64,000 bases of DNA from JAUIIK01 sp963745675 (lineage in GTDB: Bacteria; Chloroflexota; Chloroflexia; Thermomicrobiales; CFX8), in contig CAVUYM010000016.1 in the NCBI GenBank assembly GCA_963745675.1, positions 1-64,000 of the forward strand, written 5' to 3'. The position numbers and the translations under genes are program-made. This document shows, piece after piece, positions 1-9,161 of this stretch. The notes below the pieces were generated by a model that searched no databases, was not told the origin of the DNA, and worked only from the letters and a program-made list of their open reading frames with translations. Each line of letters starts with the position of its first letter. Position 1 is the stretch's first letter.

Positions 1-171
1 ATGGTCAGATTAGCATCGTCAGATATACGTAATTCGGGCTCCCGGCCGCTATCCGTAGAAGGTCTGACCAGATTTCCAGCTGATCGCATCAGATGGAAGC
101 GCAGGCGGCCCAGCAGCATCGCATCCAATTCGACAGCTGGGTTAGACTTGGCAACCGAAGCAGCTAAAGAG

Positions 172-723
172 GTGACGAGGAACCCTGGATTGCTCAATCC
201 GTCGGATCTACCGTTGCGACGCTCCGCTCGCCTGGTCGTGCTGTCACCAGCGCGGCGCGTGCTGCTGTTTGATACCGAAGTGCTGACCGCCGAAGATCCT
301 CTACGTCCTGGAACCACACGTTTCTGGAATACACCCGGCGGCGGGGTCGAGGCCGGCGAGACCTGGGAGCAAACAGCTCTACGGGAGCTGGCGAGGAAAC
401 AGGTATCATCGATGTCCGCATCGGGCCGTGGGTCTGGTCAGTGACCGGGTGCTCACTTTCAGCGATGGGCGGCGGATGCGCTTTCGAGAACGCTTCTTCC
501 TGGTCGAGGCGCCGTCTGAAGCTGGCGGACATCTCGAAGCTCTTCGGAGTCGAGAGCGGATTGGATCAAGGGCTACCGTTGGTGGACGCCGGACGCGATC
601 ATCGCCAGTACCGACACCTTCACGCCCGGCCACATCGGACACCTGGTGCGAGATCTCGCTCTGGGCCACATCCCGGCCATACCCATCCGCATTGACGGGC
701 ACAACGACAAGCATCTCCCGTAG
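172..723 (+). pseudogene. NUDIX hydrolase, frameshifted
   Basis: The three frames join into one NUDIX hydrolase. The first part (from a GTG at 172) gives a beta-strand start and the first half of the NUDIX box, GGGVEAGETWEQTALREL, ending near 393. The box continues one frame over as EETGI (about 393-440). The third piece (about 440-560) reads VLTFSDGRRMRFRERFFLVEA, and a fourth stretch (about 565-723) reads GYRWWTP, then STDTFTPGHIGHLVRDLALG before the stop. NUDIX proteins cleave nucleoside diphosphates linked to another moiety, using the Glu residues of the box. About 180 residues in total, with three frame breaks, so no complete protein is made as written. The start is uncertain because the frame is open to the window edge. 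The stop codon TAG lies inside the palindromic repeat at 720-817. Confidence 0.7.
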
Positions 724-817
724 AGACGTGCCGCTGGCGCGTCTCAGTTTCGCAGCCGTCCGGTTCCAGGGAAGATCTCGGTGTCGGGGCGAAGACGCGC
801 CATCGGCACGTCTCTAC
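720..817. repeat. 98-bp palindromic repeat element, copy 1
   Basis: Two near-complementary arms of about 25 bases (720-745 and 793-817), starting GTAGAGACGTGCCG and ending CGGCACGTCTCTAC, enclose an unrelated centre. A second copy of exactly the same overall length lies at 37835-37932 with nearly identical arms and a different centre. No ORF is inside. It looks like a non-autonomous REP/MITE-type element. Confidence 0.75.
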
Positions 818-1144
818 GAGGTCGCCACAGACAGATAGCAGACTGCGCAGAACCGAAGGCCTCGGATTCGTTCGCTGGCGGCTCAACGATTTGGCAAGCC
901 ACAATACGCCAGTGAGCTCGGAGCCGATTCGACCGAATCAGAACGAAAGACGAACTCCGAGATGGGTCATCTCGGAGTTCGTCGCTGGTGCATGAGAGTG
1001 TCGCTTCTGGCCTTGCCGGTAACTACTACTTACCGCGGCAACTAACCGGCTCTAGCGTCGCGCCCGGCGACCACCTAGAAGTCTGGAAGAACAAGACTTC
1101 CTCCGATCCAGTCGATGCACTCGTGATTCGCCTGTCCATCGAGG
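818..1144. other. intergenic stretch with a strong hairpin
   Basis: No convincing gene. The stretch holds a perfect 15-bp stem with a 3-base loop at 950-982 and a weaker inverted repeat, GAAGTC/GACTTC, near 1079-1102. Both lie downstream of the minus-strand surface protein that ends at 1145. Confidence 0.5.
950..982 (-). terminator. candidate hairpin terminator
   Basis: Arms at 950-964 and 968-982 are exactly complementary (15 bp, loop GGT). Read on the minus strand the hairpin is followed by a moderately T-rich run (TCTTTCGTTCTG), so it may end transcription of the surface-protein gene ending at 1145. The U-tract is imperfect. Confidence 0.4.
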
Positions 1145-2066
1145 CTAATAGTGCGGTTCGACCCGCCGCTCACCGACGACCATTCTTCCGTCTGCGACGT
1201 TGTTGCCCGCCGCTAACGCTCGAACGCTCGCCGCTTGCTGTGTTCTTTGTTCCACCGCTGACACTCGAATAGAATCCAGTCGCTTTGTTTTGGTCGCCGC
1301 CACTGACACTTGACGCAATGCCACTGGCCTCGTTGCCCCCGCCACCTGTGATACCGGAATTATTGCCAATCGCTTTGTTCAAATAGCCTGCGGTGATGCT
1401 CGAAGCGTCTCCACTAGCCTCGTTGACGGAACCGCCGGTGATCGTCGCCCACTTCCCAGATATCCGATTCCGGTATCCGGCGACCAACCCGCCATAATTG
1501 GTATAGCCATGGTCTCCACCGACGACGATGTTGTGTGACCCGGTGCGCGCGTAGGTCTGGGTGTTCTCGTTGTAGCCGACGATCAAGTTGCCCTTACCGT
1601 TGGTTGTTTCGGTCGAAGCCAGACCATTGTTGATCTGCACGTTACAGCCGCTAAAGACGGCATCTTTCGCAACGTCTTGGACTCCGACAGGCAGTCCGGC
1701 ACCTGGAGTTCCAGGGCATGATCTCACCTGTTGGGTTGCGTTCTCAGTCTCAAGGGCATCGACACGCGCTTCGAGTGCAGTGACATCGACGGCGAGGCTC
1801 GTGCCCGGCCATTCGACGAGCACTTCGCTGGCGGTACAATTCGGAGCCTTGTCCGGTACCATCACCCGTGCTTGCCCGGTATAACGGTTCACACAGGCAT
1901 GCACGTAGCCCGTCGCGTCGTGTGTAGCTCCCGCATCCTGAGCCGTTATCAATGAGCTAGCTAACCCGACCAGCGCTATACCAGCGCCAATCCCAATGCC
2001 GAGCATCAGGACCAGACCCACTACCGCAAATTTCGATTGATCCAATAAAGCTCGTGCCGCAGCCAT
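1145..2066 (-). CDS. surface protein with YadA-like head repeats (short stalk)
   Basis: An N-terminal hydrophobic segment (about residues 12-40) acts as signal or anchor. It is followed by a Cys module with the motif HACVNRYTG and a second Cys about 20 residues on, then one 14-residue coiled-coil unit (ALETENATQQ). The C-terminal part is a series of about 15-residue repeats of the form SSVSGGxxNxAsG, as in the left-handed beta-roll heads of YadA-type trimeric adhesins. No C-terminal YadA barrel is present. The start at 2066 has a GGGGGA ribosome site. The frame breaks near 1200: the last stretch continues in another frame (NNVADGRMVV...) to a stop at 1145. Paralogue of the gene at 2372-3586. 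Probable role is a cell-surface adhesin; this is inferred from repeats only. Confidence 0.75.
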
Positions 2067-2371
2067 TGAACGTCCCCCTGTGTTGTGTCGTGCTAAGTAC
2101 TCACGACCAACAGTATAGCGCGAAAGCGACCTGACGATAGCAGCCGGTTTGGCAGTGAGAGGCGACGCAGTTGGTTGAACGTGCAGCGCAGATCGATGTC
2201 AAACAGGACGATCAACTCCTCTTCGGGAGTTAACGTGGAACGGCGCCACTGCTCCCTTTGCGAGGGTGCAATGACGCCGCTCCGTTGGCTCATTGACAGT
2301 TACTTCGGTGGATACGAACGGCATCTACTCCGTCGGCAACCTACCTGGTAAGCGCTGAGTCTAGTCTGATC
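2067..2371. other. intergenic stretch between the two surface proteins
   Basis: About 300 bases separate the two minus-strand paralogues. Apart from the GGGGGA ribosome site just upstream of the gene starting at 2066 I see no gene, repeat or clear promoter. A 66-codon open frame (2093-2293, minus) has no recognisable features and I do not call it. Confidence 0.4.
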
Positions 2372-3586
2372 CTAAAAATCTTGGAACGAGCCGCCGCCCC
2401 ACCAGTCATCAGTTCCAACCGCAATGTGCGACTTCCCGCCGCTAACACTGGAGGTCGCGCCATTGGCCTGGTTCAATTGACCGCCGCTGACGCTGGAAAG
2501 GTCGCCATTGGCCTGGTTGCTCCCGCCGCCACTGACACTCGACCCGAGCGCAGTTGCCTGGTTGTTCCCACCGCCTGTAATACTGGAATTACTGCCACTG
2601 GCAACATTTCCATAGCCTGCGGTGACACTCGAAGCTGGTCCGGTGGCCTGGTTGGTAGCCCCGCCACTGACCGAAGACCAAATCCCGGTGATCCGGTTTT
2701 GGAATCCAACTACCAGCCCACCATAACTGCTGTAGCCGTGGTTTGCACCAACGACGATATTGTGCGACCCGGTGCGCGCGTACGACTGCGTATTCTCGTT
2801 GTAGCCAACGATCAGGTTGCCCTTGCCATTGATCGCACCGTCGGTGGTGCCAGAACCACTCACAATCTGGACGTTGCAGTTGGTGAAGCGGGCATCGCCA
2901 GAAACCTCTGACAGGCAGTCCGGTACCTGAACCTCCAGTGCGGTTATCGCTGTCTGCTGCGTGCCATTCTCAGTCACCAGCCCGTCAATCGAAGTCTGTT
3001 GCGTTCCGTTCTCGGTCACTAAGCCGTCGATCGCTGTCTGCTGGGTTCCGTTCTCGGCCACCAAGCCGTCGATTGTCGTCTGTTGTGTTCCGTTCTCGGC
3101 TACCAGCCCATCGATCTCACCCTGCTGCGTTGCATTCTCGGTCACCAAGCCTTCGATCGAAGTCTGCTGCGTTGCATTCTCGGTCTCAAGGGCGTCGATT
3201 TCACCTTGCTGAGCCCCATTCTCAGTCTCAAGCGCGTCGATCTCACCCTGCTGCGTTGCGTTCTCGGTCTCAAGCGCGTCGACACGCCCTTCAAGTGCGG
3301 CGACATCGACGGCGAGGCTCGTGCCCGGCCACTCGACCAGCACTTCGCTGGCGGTACAATTCGGAGCCTTGTCCGGTACCATCACCCGCGCTTGCCCGGT
3401 ATAGCGATTCACACAAGCATGCACGTAGCCCGTCGCATCGTGCGTTGCTCCTGCATCCTGCGCCGTCAGGGTCGAGACCAACAACCCAGCCAATACGACC
3501 CCAAATCCGATGCTCAGACCTAGCATCACGATCAGTCCGACCGCAGCCGCCTTCGATTTCTTGAACAATCTCATTCCCGCGCCCAT
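2372..3586 (-). CDS. surface protein: N-terminal anchor, coiled-coil stalk, YadA-like head
   Basis: 404 residues. Residues 12-42 are a membrane anchor or signal. Residues 53-87 hold the C-x3-YTG module (HACVNRYTG, second Cys at 77). Residues 104-215 are eight uninterrupted 14-residue units such as ALETENATQQGEID and GLVTENGTQQTSID, each two heptads, predicting a long coiled-coil stalk. Residues 224-250 hold a Cys pair (PDC...TNC). Residues 304-390 are six head repeats of SSVSGG type. The order anchor-stalk-head is the reverse of classical YadA, which is anchored at its C-terminus. The start has an AGGAGG site 7 bases upstream. The adjacent paralogue (1145-2066) has only one stalk unit. Likely an adhesive or surface-layer fibre; not experimentally known. 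Confidence 0.85.
   Translation of the reverse strand: MGAGMRLFKKSKAAAVGLIVMLGLSIGFGVVLAGLLVSTLTAQDAGATHDATGYVHACVNRYTGQARVMVPDKAPNCTASEVLVEWPGTSLAVDVAALEGRVDALETENATQQGEIDALETENGAQQGEIDALETENATQQTSIEGLVTENATQQGEIDGLVAENGTQQTTIDGLVAENGTQQTAIDGLVTENGTQQTSIDGLVTENGTQQTAITALEVQVPDCLSEVSGDARFTNCNVQIVSGSGTTDGAINGKGNLIVGYNENTQSYARTGSHNIVVGANHGYSSYGGLVVGFQNRITGIWSSVSGGATNQATGPASSVTAGYGNVASGSNSSITGGGNNQATALGSSVSGGGSNQANGDLSSVSGGQLNQANGATSSVSGGKSHIAVGTDDWWGGGSFQDF
2942..3277 (-). repeat. 42-bp tandem repeat, eight units, coding for the coiled-coil stalk
   Basis: Eight consecutive 42-base units encode residues 104-215 of the surface protein. Units diverge slightly between an ALETEN type and a GLVTEN type. 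The paralogue next door has a single unit, so copy number differs within one genome. Confidence 0.85.
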
Positions 3587-3721
3587 CGCCCGTCCTCCTA
3601 CTATTTCGATGCATGGTGTTGACTTATAACAAGCCTAAGTATAACCGAATGTCATGAAACATTGCCGTTTTCCATTTATCGCAAACATTGCGATTTGGGA
3701 ATACGAGAGGACGAACGTACA

Positions 3722-4195
3722 GCACATGCTTTTTGAGAAGAACCGTGTCCCGACAAGGACACAAACGCCAAAGAGTAGGGTGTGAACATCCGCCAGGACT
3801 CTGGTTGTGCCTGCCGCCGCACCGCTCCTCAGTCAGTCAGATGGTAGAGTGGCCCGAGAAGCAAGACTACATCGACGCTATCTTGCGCCTTGGACAATAC
3901 CCGGGCATTGCCGACCTCGCAGGTAAATGGACTCATCGATTCTGCGGAGTGCTCGCGCGTCTGCTCGACGTGTGGCGGATCCGGATCGATTAGATGCACA
4001 CAGTGACCGTCTACCTCCAACCACCCGGCATGCACACCGTTTGCACCCCCGATATCGAGGCCTTCGAGTGGGCCGTCCGGCAGATAACGGCGGAGATCTC
4101 CTAGGTCCGCAGGAATTCGATTTCACCGAGACCGTATGGATGCGGTCAATCTTCGAGTCGTTGATCGCGGTGCTATGCCAGCATTTCATCAGCAT
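3722..4195 (-). pseudogene. SAM-dependent methyltransferase remnant
   Basis: Reading down the minus strand, one frame gives GEIEFLRT, then a stop or shift near 4100. It resumes as RRYLPDGPLEGLDIGGANGV, the class I SAM-binding motif, followed by HLIDPDPPHVEQT and, further on, DVVLLLGPLYHLTD. A stop follows at about 3829. A shifted frame then reads TTRVLADVHTLLFGVCV, matching the next strand of the fold. Class I methyltransferases transfer a methyl group from S-adenosylmethionine. At least two frame breaks and no recognisable C-terminal third, so it is a decayed gene. Its substrate cannot be inferred. Confidence 0.6.
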
Positions 4196-4433
4196 CCACT
4201 GGCTGAGTCGAAACCTTCGTCATGCGCGCGCCGCTTTCAGGACCACCTCAGTTCCTGAAGAGTTCCAGTTGGCGGCACGTATGGCATTCACGCCCTCCGT
4301 GGCGCGGCCTTCCTTGATCCAATAGGCGGCGCAAACGAATGCTCTCCCGTTAGCTTTTCCAGGGCTAGCGGCTGACTTCAAGACGGGGGTACGCGTTTGA
4401 GTCCAACCTTGGCGCCGAATACCAGTCCACACA

Positions 4434-7274
4434 CTACGGGCCGGTGATAACCGTCACCGGCTCGGTGAGCGTGAAGTCACTGCCAACGGTCGTCGATCCT
4501 GTCAACGTCGCCTCGGAGTCGCCGGGCTGGAGATCGACCATATCCGAAATCAGGAAAGCGGCCATCACGTCTATGAAACCGTCGCCGTTACGATCCTGGA
4601 GTCTCGCCGGGTGCCAGTCATCATCGTCCGACCACCAGCCGACCGGTGACGCACCGGCGAAGACGAGCGAACTGGGAATGACTGTCTGCGCATCAAACGT
4701 CGCACTACCGTAGATTGTGACGTGGGCGTGGCCCGGATCCGAGAGACTGATCTGGTTGTCTGGATCATTTGGAGCGACGTCCATCTCAGACGGTCCATAA
4801 GCAGAGCAATTCGTGCAATCAACTTCGGTCTCGAAGTTCCAGCCGTCTTCATTCAGGAAGAATTCCTTCTTTGGAACACCGAGGTTGCAAGTCCCGAACT
4901 CCCAGGTCACCATGTTGCTCTCCGTCGCCGTGCAATCGTCGGAAACCGAGTCCATAATGTTCTTCAAGATACTGGTTGGGGCGTAGTTTTCCAGGATGTC
5001 CTTCTTGACGATGGACCGGTAGCAGTCCTCGTGGCCGTTGTCATCGGTGAAGTAGTTATAGATCTCATCCTTCGGCGCGGAACAACCAGAAGGACCAACA
5101 AGCGGTGGCACCCAGTACGCCAGACTGAGCTTCCAGACGGTTGGCGCCAGCGTCTGGTAAATCCAGAGCGCATATTCCATACGTCCTTGACTGGTCATTG
5201 AGCGGACGATCCAGGGGTCCGACGGATCCCAGGTACCTGAATCCTTCTGCTCGCCGACATACGTCATCAAAATAGGGTCGCCGGCGACATAGGCGTGGCC
5301 GGCGTTGATCGCATCCCCATTTGCTTCCGACATCGTCGTGAACTGGTTTAGTGCATCTGCCCAGGTACCCTCGAAGGTATCGCTACTGGCCGCTGAGAGC
5401 CCAGCCGTAATCAAGGCTGACATGATGCCGCTGATTGCGGAACCCGCCGGTCCCGCGAGCGGACCGAGCTTGAACGGAGCAAGGAAGAGCGTCTCAAAGA
5501 TCGCATCGACCTTCTTCTCGCTCAAATCCTCGTTCAGTAGCGTTTGCGCGGTCGATTCCATGATGCTCTTTTCATCGCCGAAGATATCGGTGTAGAGCGT
5601 TAGAAGGTCCGCATAGTAGTCGCTGACAGCCTGAGCGGTTCCAAGCTCGCCGTAGAGCGCGTTCGCCACCGTATTCCAGTCCGTCAGGGTTAACCCCGAG
5701 GGCGGGGTCATCGACGTCTGGTCGCCGAGCAAGATGCAGGTCGATATCGGCAGTTCGGTCCAGTCTACCCACTGGTTGTTGGACGTACCCGCAAGAAGGC
5801 AACGCTGGTAAAGGCTCAGGGTGTTCGCATCCGTCGCGTATTGACCACGCAGGGTATTGCCATCGGCCAGTTTCAGGAAGCTGTTGATGTAATCGTAGGC
5901 AGCGAGTTCGTCACCGGTGAACGGAGTGAAACCGTAGGCGACCGGGCTATCCCAGTCATTGGCTGTCTGCTGATTGAAGGACCAGGTTCGCACCCCATAG
6001 AGCCCTCGTGCGACGAGATCATCATCGCCGTCGCCGTCGATGTCGCCCATCTGGATCGTCGAGTAATTCCCGGCGTCTTTCCAGTGTTTGTCCGACAGTT
6101 TGGGCGCAGTCGTCTCGATTGAGGTCCAGCCAGCGCCATTCCAGGCGTAGGATTCGATTACCGTCGAAGAGCGCGCCAGCAACTCGGCCGCGCCATCGCC
6201 ATTGAAGTCGCCCGTCTGGATTGTCGAGTAGTACTCCGCCTTGTTCCAGCCCGCATCGTCGCTCCAATCGGGGCTACCTTTACTCTGCTCAGACCAGGCA
6301 GTACCGGTCCACTTGTAGACATAGATACCGGACTTTCCGCGAGCCAGCATCTCGGCAGCTCCGTCGCCGTTTATGTCACCGGTCTGAATCGTCGAATAAT
6401 ACTCTGCCGAATCCCAGCCTTTGTCGTCCGTAAGTTTCGGGTTATCGGATTTCAATAGCACCCAGCTCGAACCGCCCCAACGATACGTGTCCATACCGGA
6501 GCCGCCGCGCCCCAGCAACTCAGCGGCGCCGTCGCCATCGACATCACCAAGCTGAATCGTCGAATAGTAACGGTGCTTTTCCCAGCCCTCTTTGTCACTC
6601 CAGGGCGGGTTCTTCGAGTCGACCTGTGTCCAGGTACTGCCCGACCACTTGTAGGTTTCGATGCCATTTGTAGAACGTGCCAGCAGCTCGGCCGAACCAT
6701 CTCCGTCGATATCGCCTGTCTGAATCGTCGAGTAGTACTCTTTCTTATTCCAGCCGCCAACATTGCTGAAATCTGGGACACCTGTAGCGAGCTGCGTCCA
6801 ACCGCTCCCGTTCCACTCGTAGGTATCGATTCCAACCGAGGAACGAGCGATCAACTCGGCAGAACCATCGCCATTGATATCGGCGGCCTGAATTGTTGCG
6901 TAGTATTCCTCCTTGTTCCAATCCCCCGCATCACTGAACGGTCCGCTTTCCGACAAGCTCGTCCAGAGACCATTCGTCGCATCCCAGGACTGCACGATCA
7001 TTCCGAATGCTCCGCGCGCCAGTAATTCGTCGGAACCATCGCCATTGATATCGGCAAGCTGGATCGTCGAGTAGTACTCAGCCGCCGACCAGCCACTGCC
7101 ATCAGTCCACTGCGGCAGTGTGAAAACTGGCCCTGCCGACGTGTTGTAAATTGCGTCTGTCGTACCGTCCGCATCCTCCGTCTGCGCGACAACCGCTTGC
7201 GGCTGAAGAGGCGAGATTGCCAGCGCAGGGCCCAACGTCGCAACCACGAACAGCCCGATGACAAACAAACGCAT
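4434..7274 (-). CDS. secreted FG-GAP/VCBS repeat protein
   Basis: 946 residues. A signal peptide (residues 1 to about 30) is followed by seven repeats of roughly 57 residues, each with a core such as EYYSTIQTGDINGDGAAELLAR. The DxNGDG part is the calcium-binding loop of FG-GAP/VCBS repeats, and seven copies fit one seven-bladed propeller. The remaining half (about residue 430 on) is a unique, largely helical region. It has several Cys pairs (QRCL...STCIL, SGCSAP...EDCYR, DDCTA...GTCNL, DCTNC) and a final beta domain with one more DRNGDGFIDV loop. No catalytic motif is visible. It is presumably exported and may bind a ligand or polysaccharide. Monocistronic, and intact despite its length. Confidence 0.8.
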   Translation of the reverse strand: MRLFVIGLFVVATLGPALAISPLQPQAVVAQTEDADGTTDAIYNTSAGPVFTLPQWTDGSGWSAAEYYSTIQLADINGDGSDELLARGAFGMIVQSWDATNGLWTSLSESGPFSDAGDWNKEEYYATIQAADINGDGSAELIARSSVGIDTYEWNGSGWTQLATGVPDFSNVGGWNKKEYYSTIQTGDIDGDGSAELLARSTNGIETYKWSGSTWTQVDSKNPPWSDKEGWEKHRYYSTIQLGDVDGDGAAELLGRGGSGMDTYRWGGSSWVLLKSDNPKLTDDKGWDSAEYYSTIQTGDINGDGAAEMLARGKSGIYVYKWTGTAWSEQSKGSPDWSDDAGWNKAEYYSTIQTGDFNGDGAAELLARSSTVIESYAWNGAGWTSIETTAPKLSDKHWKDAGNYSTIQMGDIDGDGDDDLVARGLYGVRTWSFNQQTANDWDSPVAYGFTPFTGDELAAYDYINSFLKLADGNTLRGQYATDANTLSLYQRCLLAGTSNNQWVDWTELPISTCILLGDQTSMTPPSGLTLTDWNTVANALYGELGTAQAVSDYYADLLTLYTDIFGDEKSIMESTAQTLLNEDLSEKKVDAIFETLFLAPFKLGPLAGPAGSAISGIMSALITAGLSAASSDTFEGTWADALNQFTTMSEANGDAINAGHAYVAGDPILMTYVGEQKDSGTWDPSDPWIVRSMTSQGRMEYALWIYQTLAPTVWKLSLAYWVPPLVGPSGCSAPKDEIYNYFTDDNGHEDCYRSIVKKDILENYAPTSILKNIMDSVSDDCTATESNMVTWEFGTCNLGVPKKEFFLNEDGWNFETEVDCTNCSAYGPSEMDVAPNDPDNQISLSDPGHAHVTIYGSATFDAQTVIPSSLVFAGASPVGWWSDDDDWHPARLQDRNGDGFIDVMAAFLISDMVDLQPGDSEATLTGSTTVGSDFTLTEPVTVITGP

Positions 7275-7437
7275 ACATTCCGACTTTCATTGGTTAGATT
7301 GATCCCGATTAGCCGCGCCCTGGGGGCCAGGGGCAGCGTAGCATAGACCGGAAGAACAACTTTCGAAAAATCTCCGGTCTCGTTGCGGTGTGTCGACGAG
7401 GCTGTTGAGTAATCTGGGACCGTGTATGATCCTTGCC

Positions 7438-7941
7438 ATGCACGATGTCGAAATGAACCGCGACGAATATTTCCTGTTGACCACCGCTCGTGAAGACCCA
7501 GTGCCGCTGCACTTTCTCGCCGACACGGACCGAGGGCTCGGACTGAACATTCCCGATCCGCCCGATCTCTTCGGTGAGAAGCTGGTCGATACGCTGCTCA
7601 GGATCTTCGAGCGTGGCGACATCGTTGCCCAAGAAATGCGTTGGTATCGTGACGAGGATGGTGTCGCTTGCAGCGACCGTGTTGGAGTTCCATTCGGCCC
7701 GACACGAGTCCAAATCGAACGCGCTCTGGCACATGAAATCTTGCTCTATTATCAGTTAACACCTCAAGGCGGCGCGCGTTGGGAAATGCGCATGCGAAAG
7801 TGGATTGGAATAAGATTCGTTGACTCGACGAATGGGATCCGGATCCAGACTAATGGGGATCGACGGCTACAACGCGTGAGGCTGTCGAGCGGGAGATGCG
7901 CGGCCCTATCGCGGCGAACTGTTCCCGGATACGGTAGATAG
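7438..7941 (+). CDS. hypothetical protein
   Basis: I do not recognise a named family. The clear part is residues MNRDEYFLL to about TPQGGARWE (7453-7785), an acidic soluble domain with no membrane segment. Candidate starts are the ATGs at 7426, 7438 and 7453, and none has a convincing ribosome site. After about 7790 the composition changes (RRLQRVRLSSGRC...), suggesting a frame break before the stop at 7941. It lies directly upstream of another unknown gene on the same strand. Confidence 0.5.
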   Translation: MHDVEMNRDEYFLLTTAREDPVPLHFLADTDRGLGLNIPDPPDLFGEKLVDTLLRIFERGDIVAQEMRWYRDEDGVACSDRVGVPFGPTRVQIERALAHEILLYYQLTPQGGARWEMRMRKWIGIRFVDSTNGIRIQTNGDRRLQRVRLSSGRCAALSRRTVPGYGR

Positions 7942-8065
7942 AGCCGGTTCCAGGCACGGTGCGCTGGGAAGTCTTGAAGCCATGGAAGGGACGTACTGGA
8001 AGACACTTCCAATCGGATATCGCATGACCTGCGCATTTACATGACTGTCGAAGTACCCTTGCCTG

Positions 8066-8470
8066 ATGACGTTCGATGAGGTCGTCGACCAAATCCAGAA
8101 ATGGATCGTGAGCAGCCTTGACTGGCGGGTCGATCGGTGGTTTCGCTTGCCAGACTCCGGAGAACCGCAAAATCCATTAACTAATGAGTTCCGCCGTCCC
8201 TGGAGGTTGTATCCACCCCCACCAATGCCGACCCGTGACAGCGACCACTGGCACTGGCGTCTTTCTCGCCGACAGATCGAATTCTCACACCACGTCTACT
8301 GGAACCCTGAAGATCGAACACTGCGCTCAAAGATCTACCGCTACTCTCCGCCCAAATTCACGCCTCAGAGCGTTCTTGGAGACGACGAGAAGCCGCTCGC
8401 GCATTGGGAAGCTGTCTTCGAAATGCGCGATCATTTCGTACGCAAATCGGTCGATGGTGTGGACCGGTAG
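8066..8470 (+). CDS. hypothetical protein, possibly a fragment
   Basis: 134 residues, rich in Trp, Arg and Pro (FRRPWRLYPPPP, DHWHWRLSRRQIEF, HWEAVFEMRDHF). Soluble, no known motif. Coding-like sequence also appears upstream in other frames (around 7945-8040, for example VPGTVRWEVLKPW), so this may be the C-terminal part of a longer frameshifted gene that began near 7940. It follows the unknown gene at 7438 on the same strand. Function not assigned. Confidence 0.4.
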   Translation: MTFDEVVDQIQKWIVSSLDWRVDRWFRLPDSGEPQNPLTNEFRRPWRLYPPPPMPTRDSDHWHWRLSRRQIEFSHHVYWNPEDRTLRSKIYRYSPPKFTPQSVLGDDEKPLAHWEAVFEMRDHFVRKSVDGVDR

Positions 8471-8545
8471 CATGGCAACCAGCAAACACGGTAATTTCCT
8501 ACGGAAGTCGCGCCAGTAGCTTATCTCTGCAATCGAGCATCGCGG

Positions 8546-9161
8546 CTATTTGGCCTCAGAGAGAGCAGACATTGCGCGCTCCGCGGCGGTATCCCACGGA
8601 CGCGCGGGTATCGCAATCTGCCCATAGCGTTCAGCTTCGGCACGCAGCCATTCGCTGTACAAGTGGCTGATGCGGGCACGATCGGTTTGGGGGCTGCCTT
8701 CACGGGTTTCGAAGTTACGGCTGATCTGACCGGCATCGTCATAAAGGAAGATCCCCCGCACACGCCCCTCAGCTGGCTGACCATAGAAGGTGGACCGAGC
8801 AGCGAACGACGGCAGGAGAAAATCGCCCTCGTATATCGTCGGGATACCGCCGTCGAGATGATTACGGAGGACGGGATCGAGCGCCATCGACATGACTCAC
8901 CGTAGGCGACAATCGCCATCGAGCTTTGACGTAGTCATTCATCGCCAACCAGCCCTCAGGATCCTGGCTGAAAGGCGTGCACCGCTGGATATTGCTCCGG
9001 CGTCGTCATGCGCTCCAGCACCCGCTGAAAGTCGTCGACCTCGGTCAGTCCGACCTCAAAGTGCCGGGCCAGCTGGAACGCGAGCGTCGATTTCCCGACG
9101 CCGGAGCCACCGCCGATCAACAGGACGTGCCAGGAGCGGGTTTCAGCGCTATTCAACACCG
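8546..9161 (-). CDS. P-loop kinase-like ATPase, frameshifted
   Basis: About 205 residues when frames are joined. The N-terminal part has a Walker A motif, IGGGSGVGKSTLA, followed by TEVDDFQRVLERMTTPEQYP. The middle continues in a second frame as DPEGWLAMNDYVKARWR. The C-terminal part, in a third frame, reads LDPVLRNHLDGGIPTIYEGDF and ends in a helical tail. It resembles small P-loop nucleotide kinases of the 2-phosphoglycerate-kinase/zeta-toxin-like class; the substrate is unknown. A GTG near 9161 overlaps the end of the upstream ggt gene, suggesting one transcript. Breaks lie near 8965 and 8895. Confidence 0.6.

Noticed and set aside
2093..2293. A 66-codon minus-strand open frame between the surface proteins
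   Set aside because: No ribosome site, no family, and composition like the neighbouring non-coding DNA.
2938..3564. A 208-codon open frame on the plus strand, rich in Ser and Arg
   Set aside because: It is the antisense of the 42-bp stalk repeats; its composition follows from the repeat and it has no start site.
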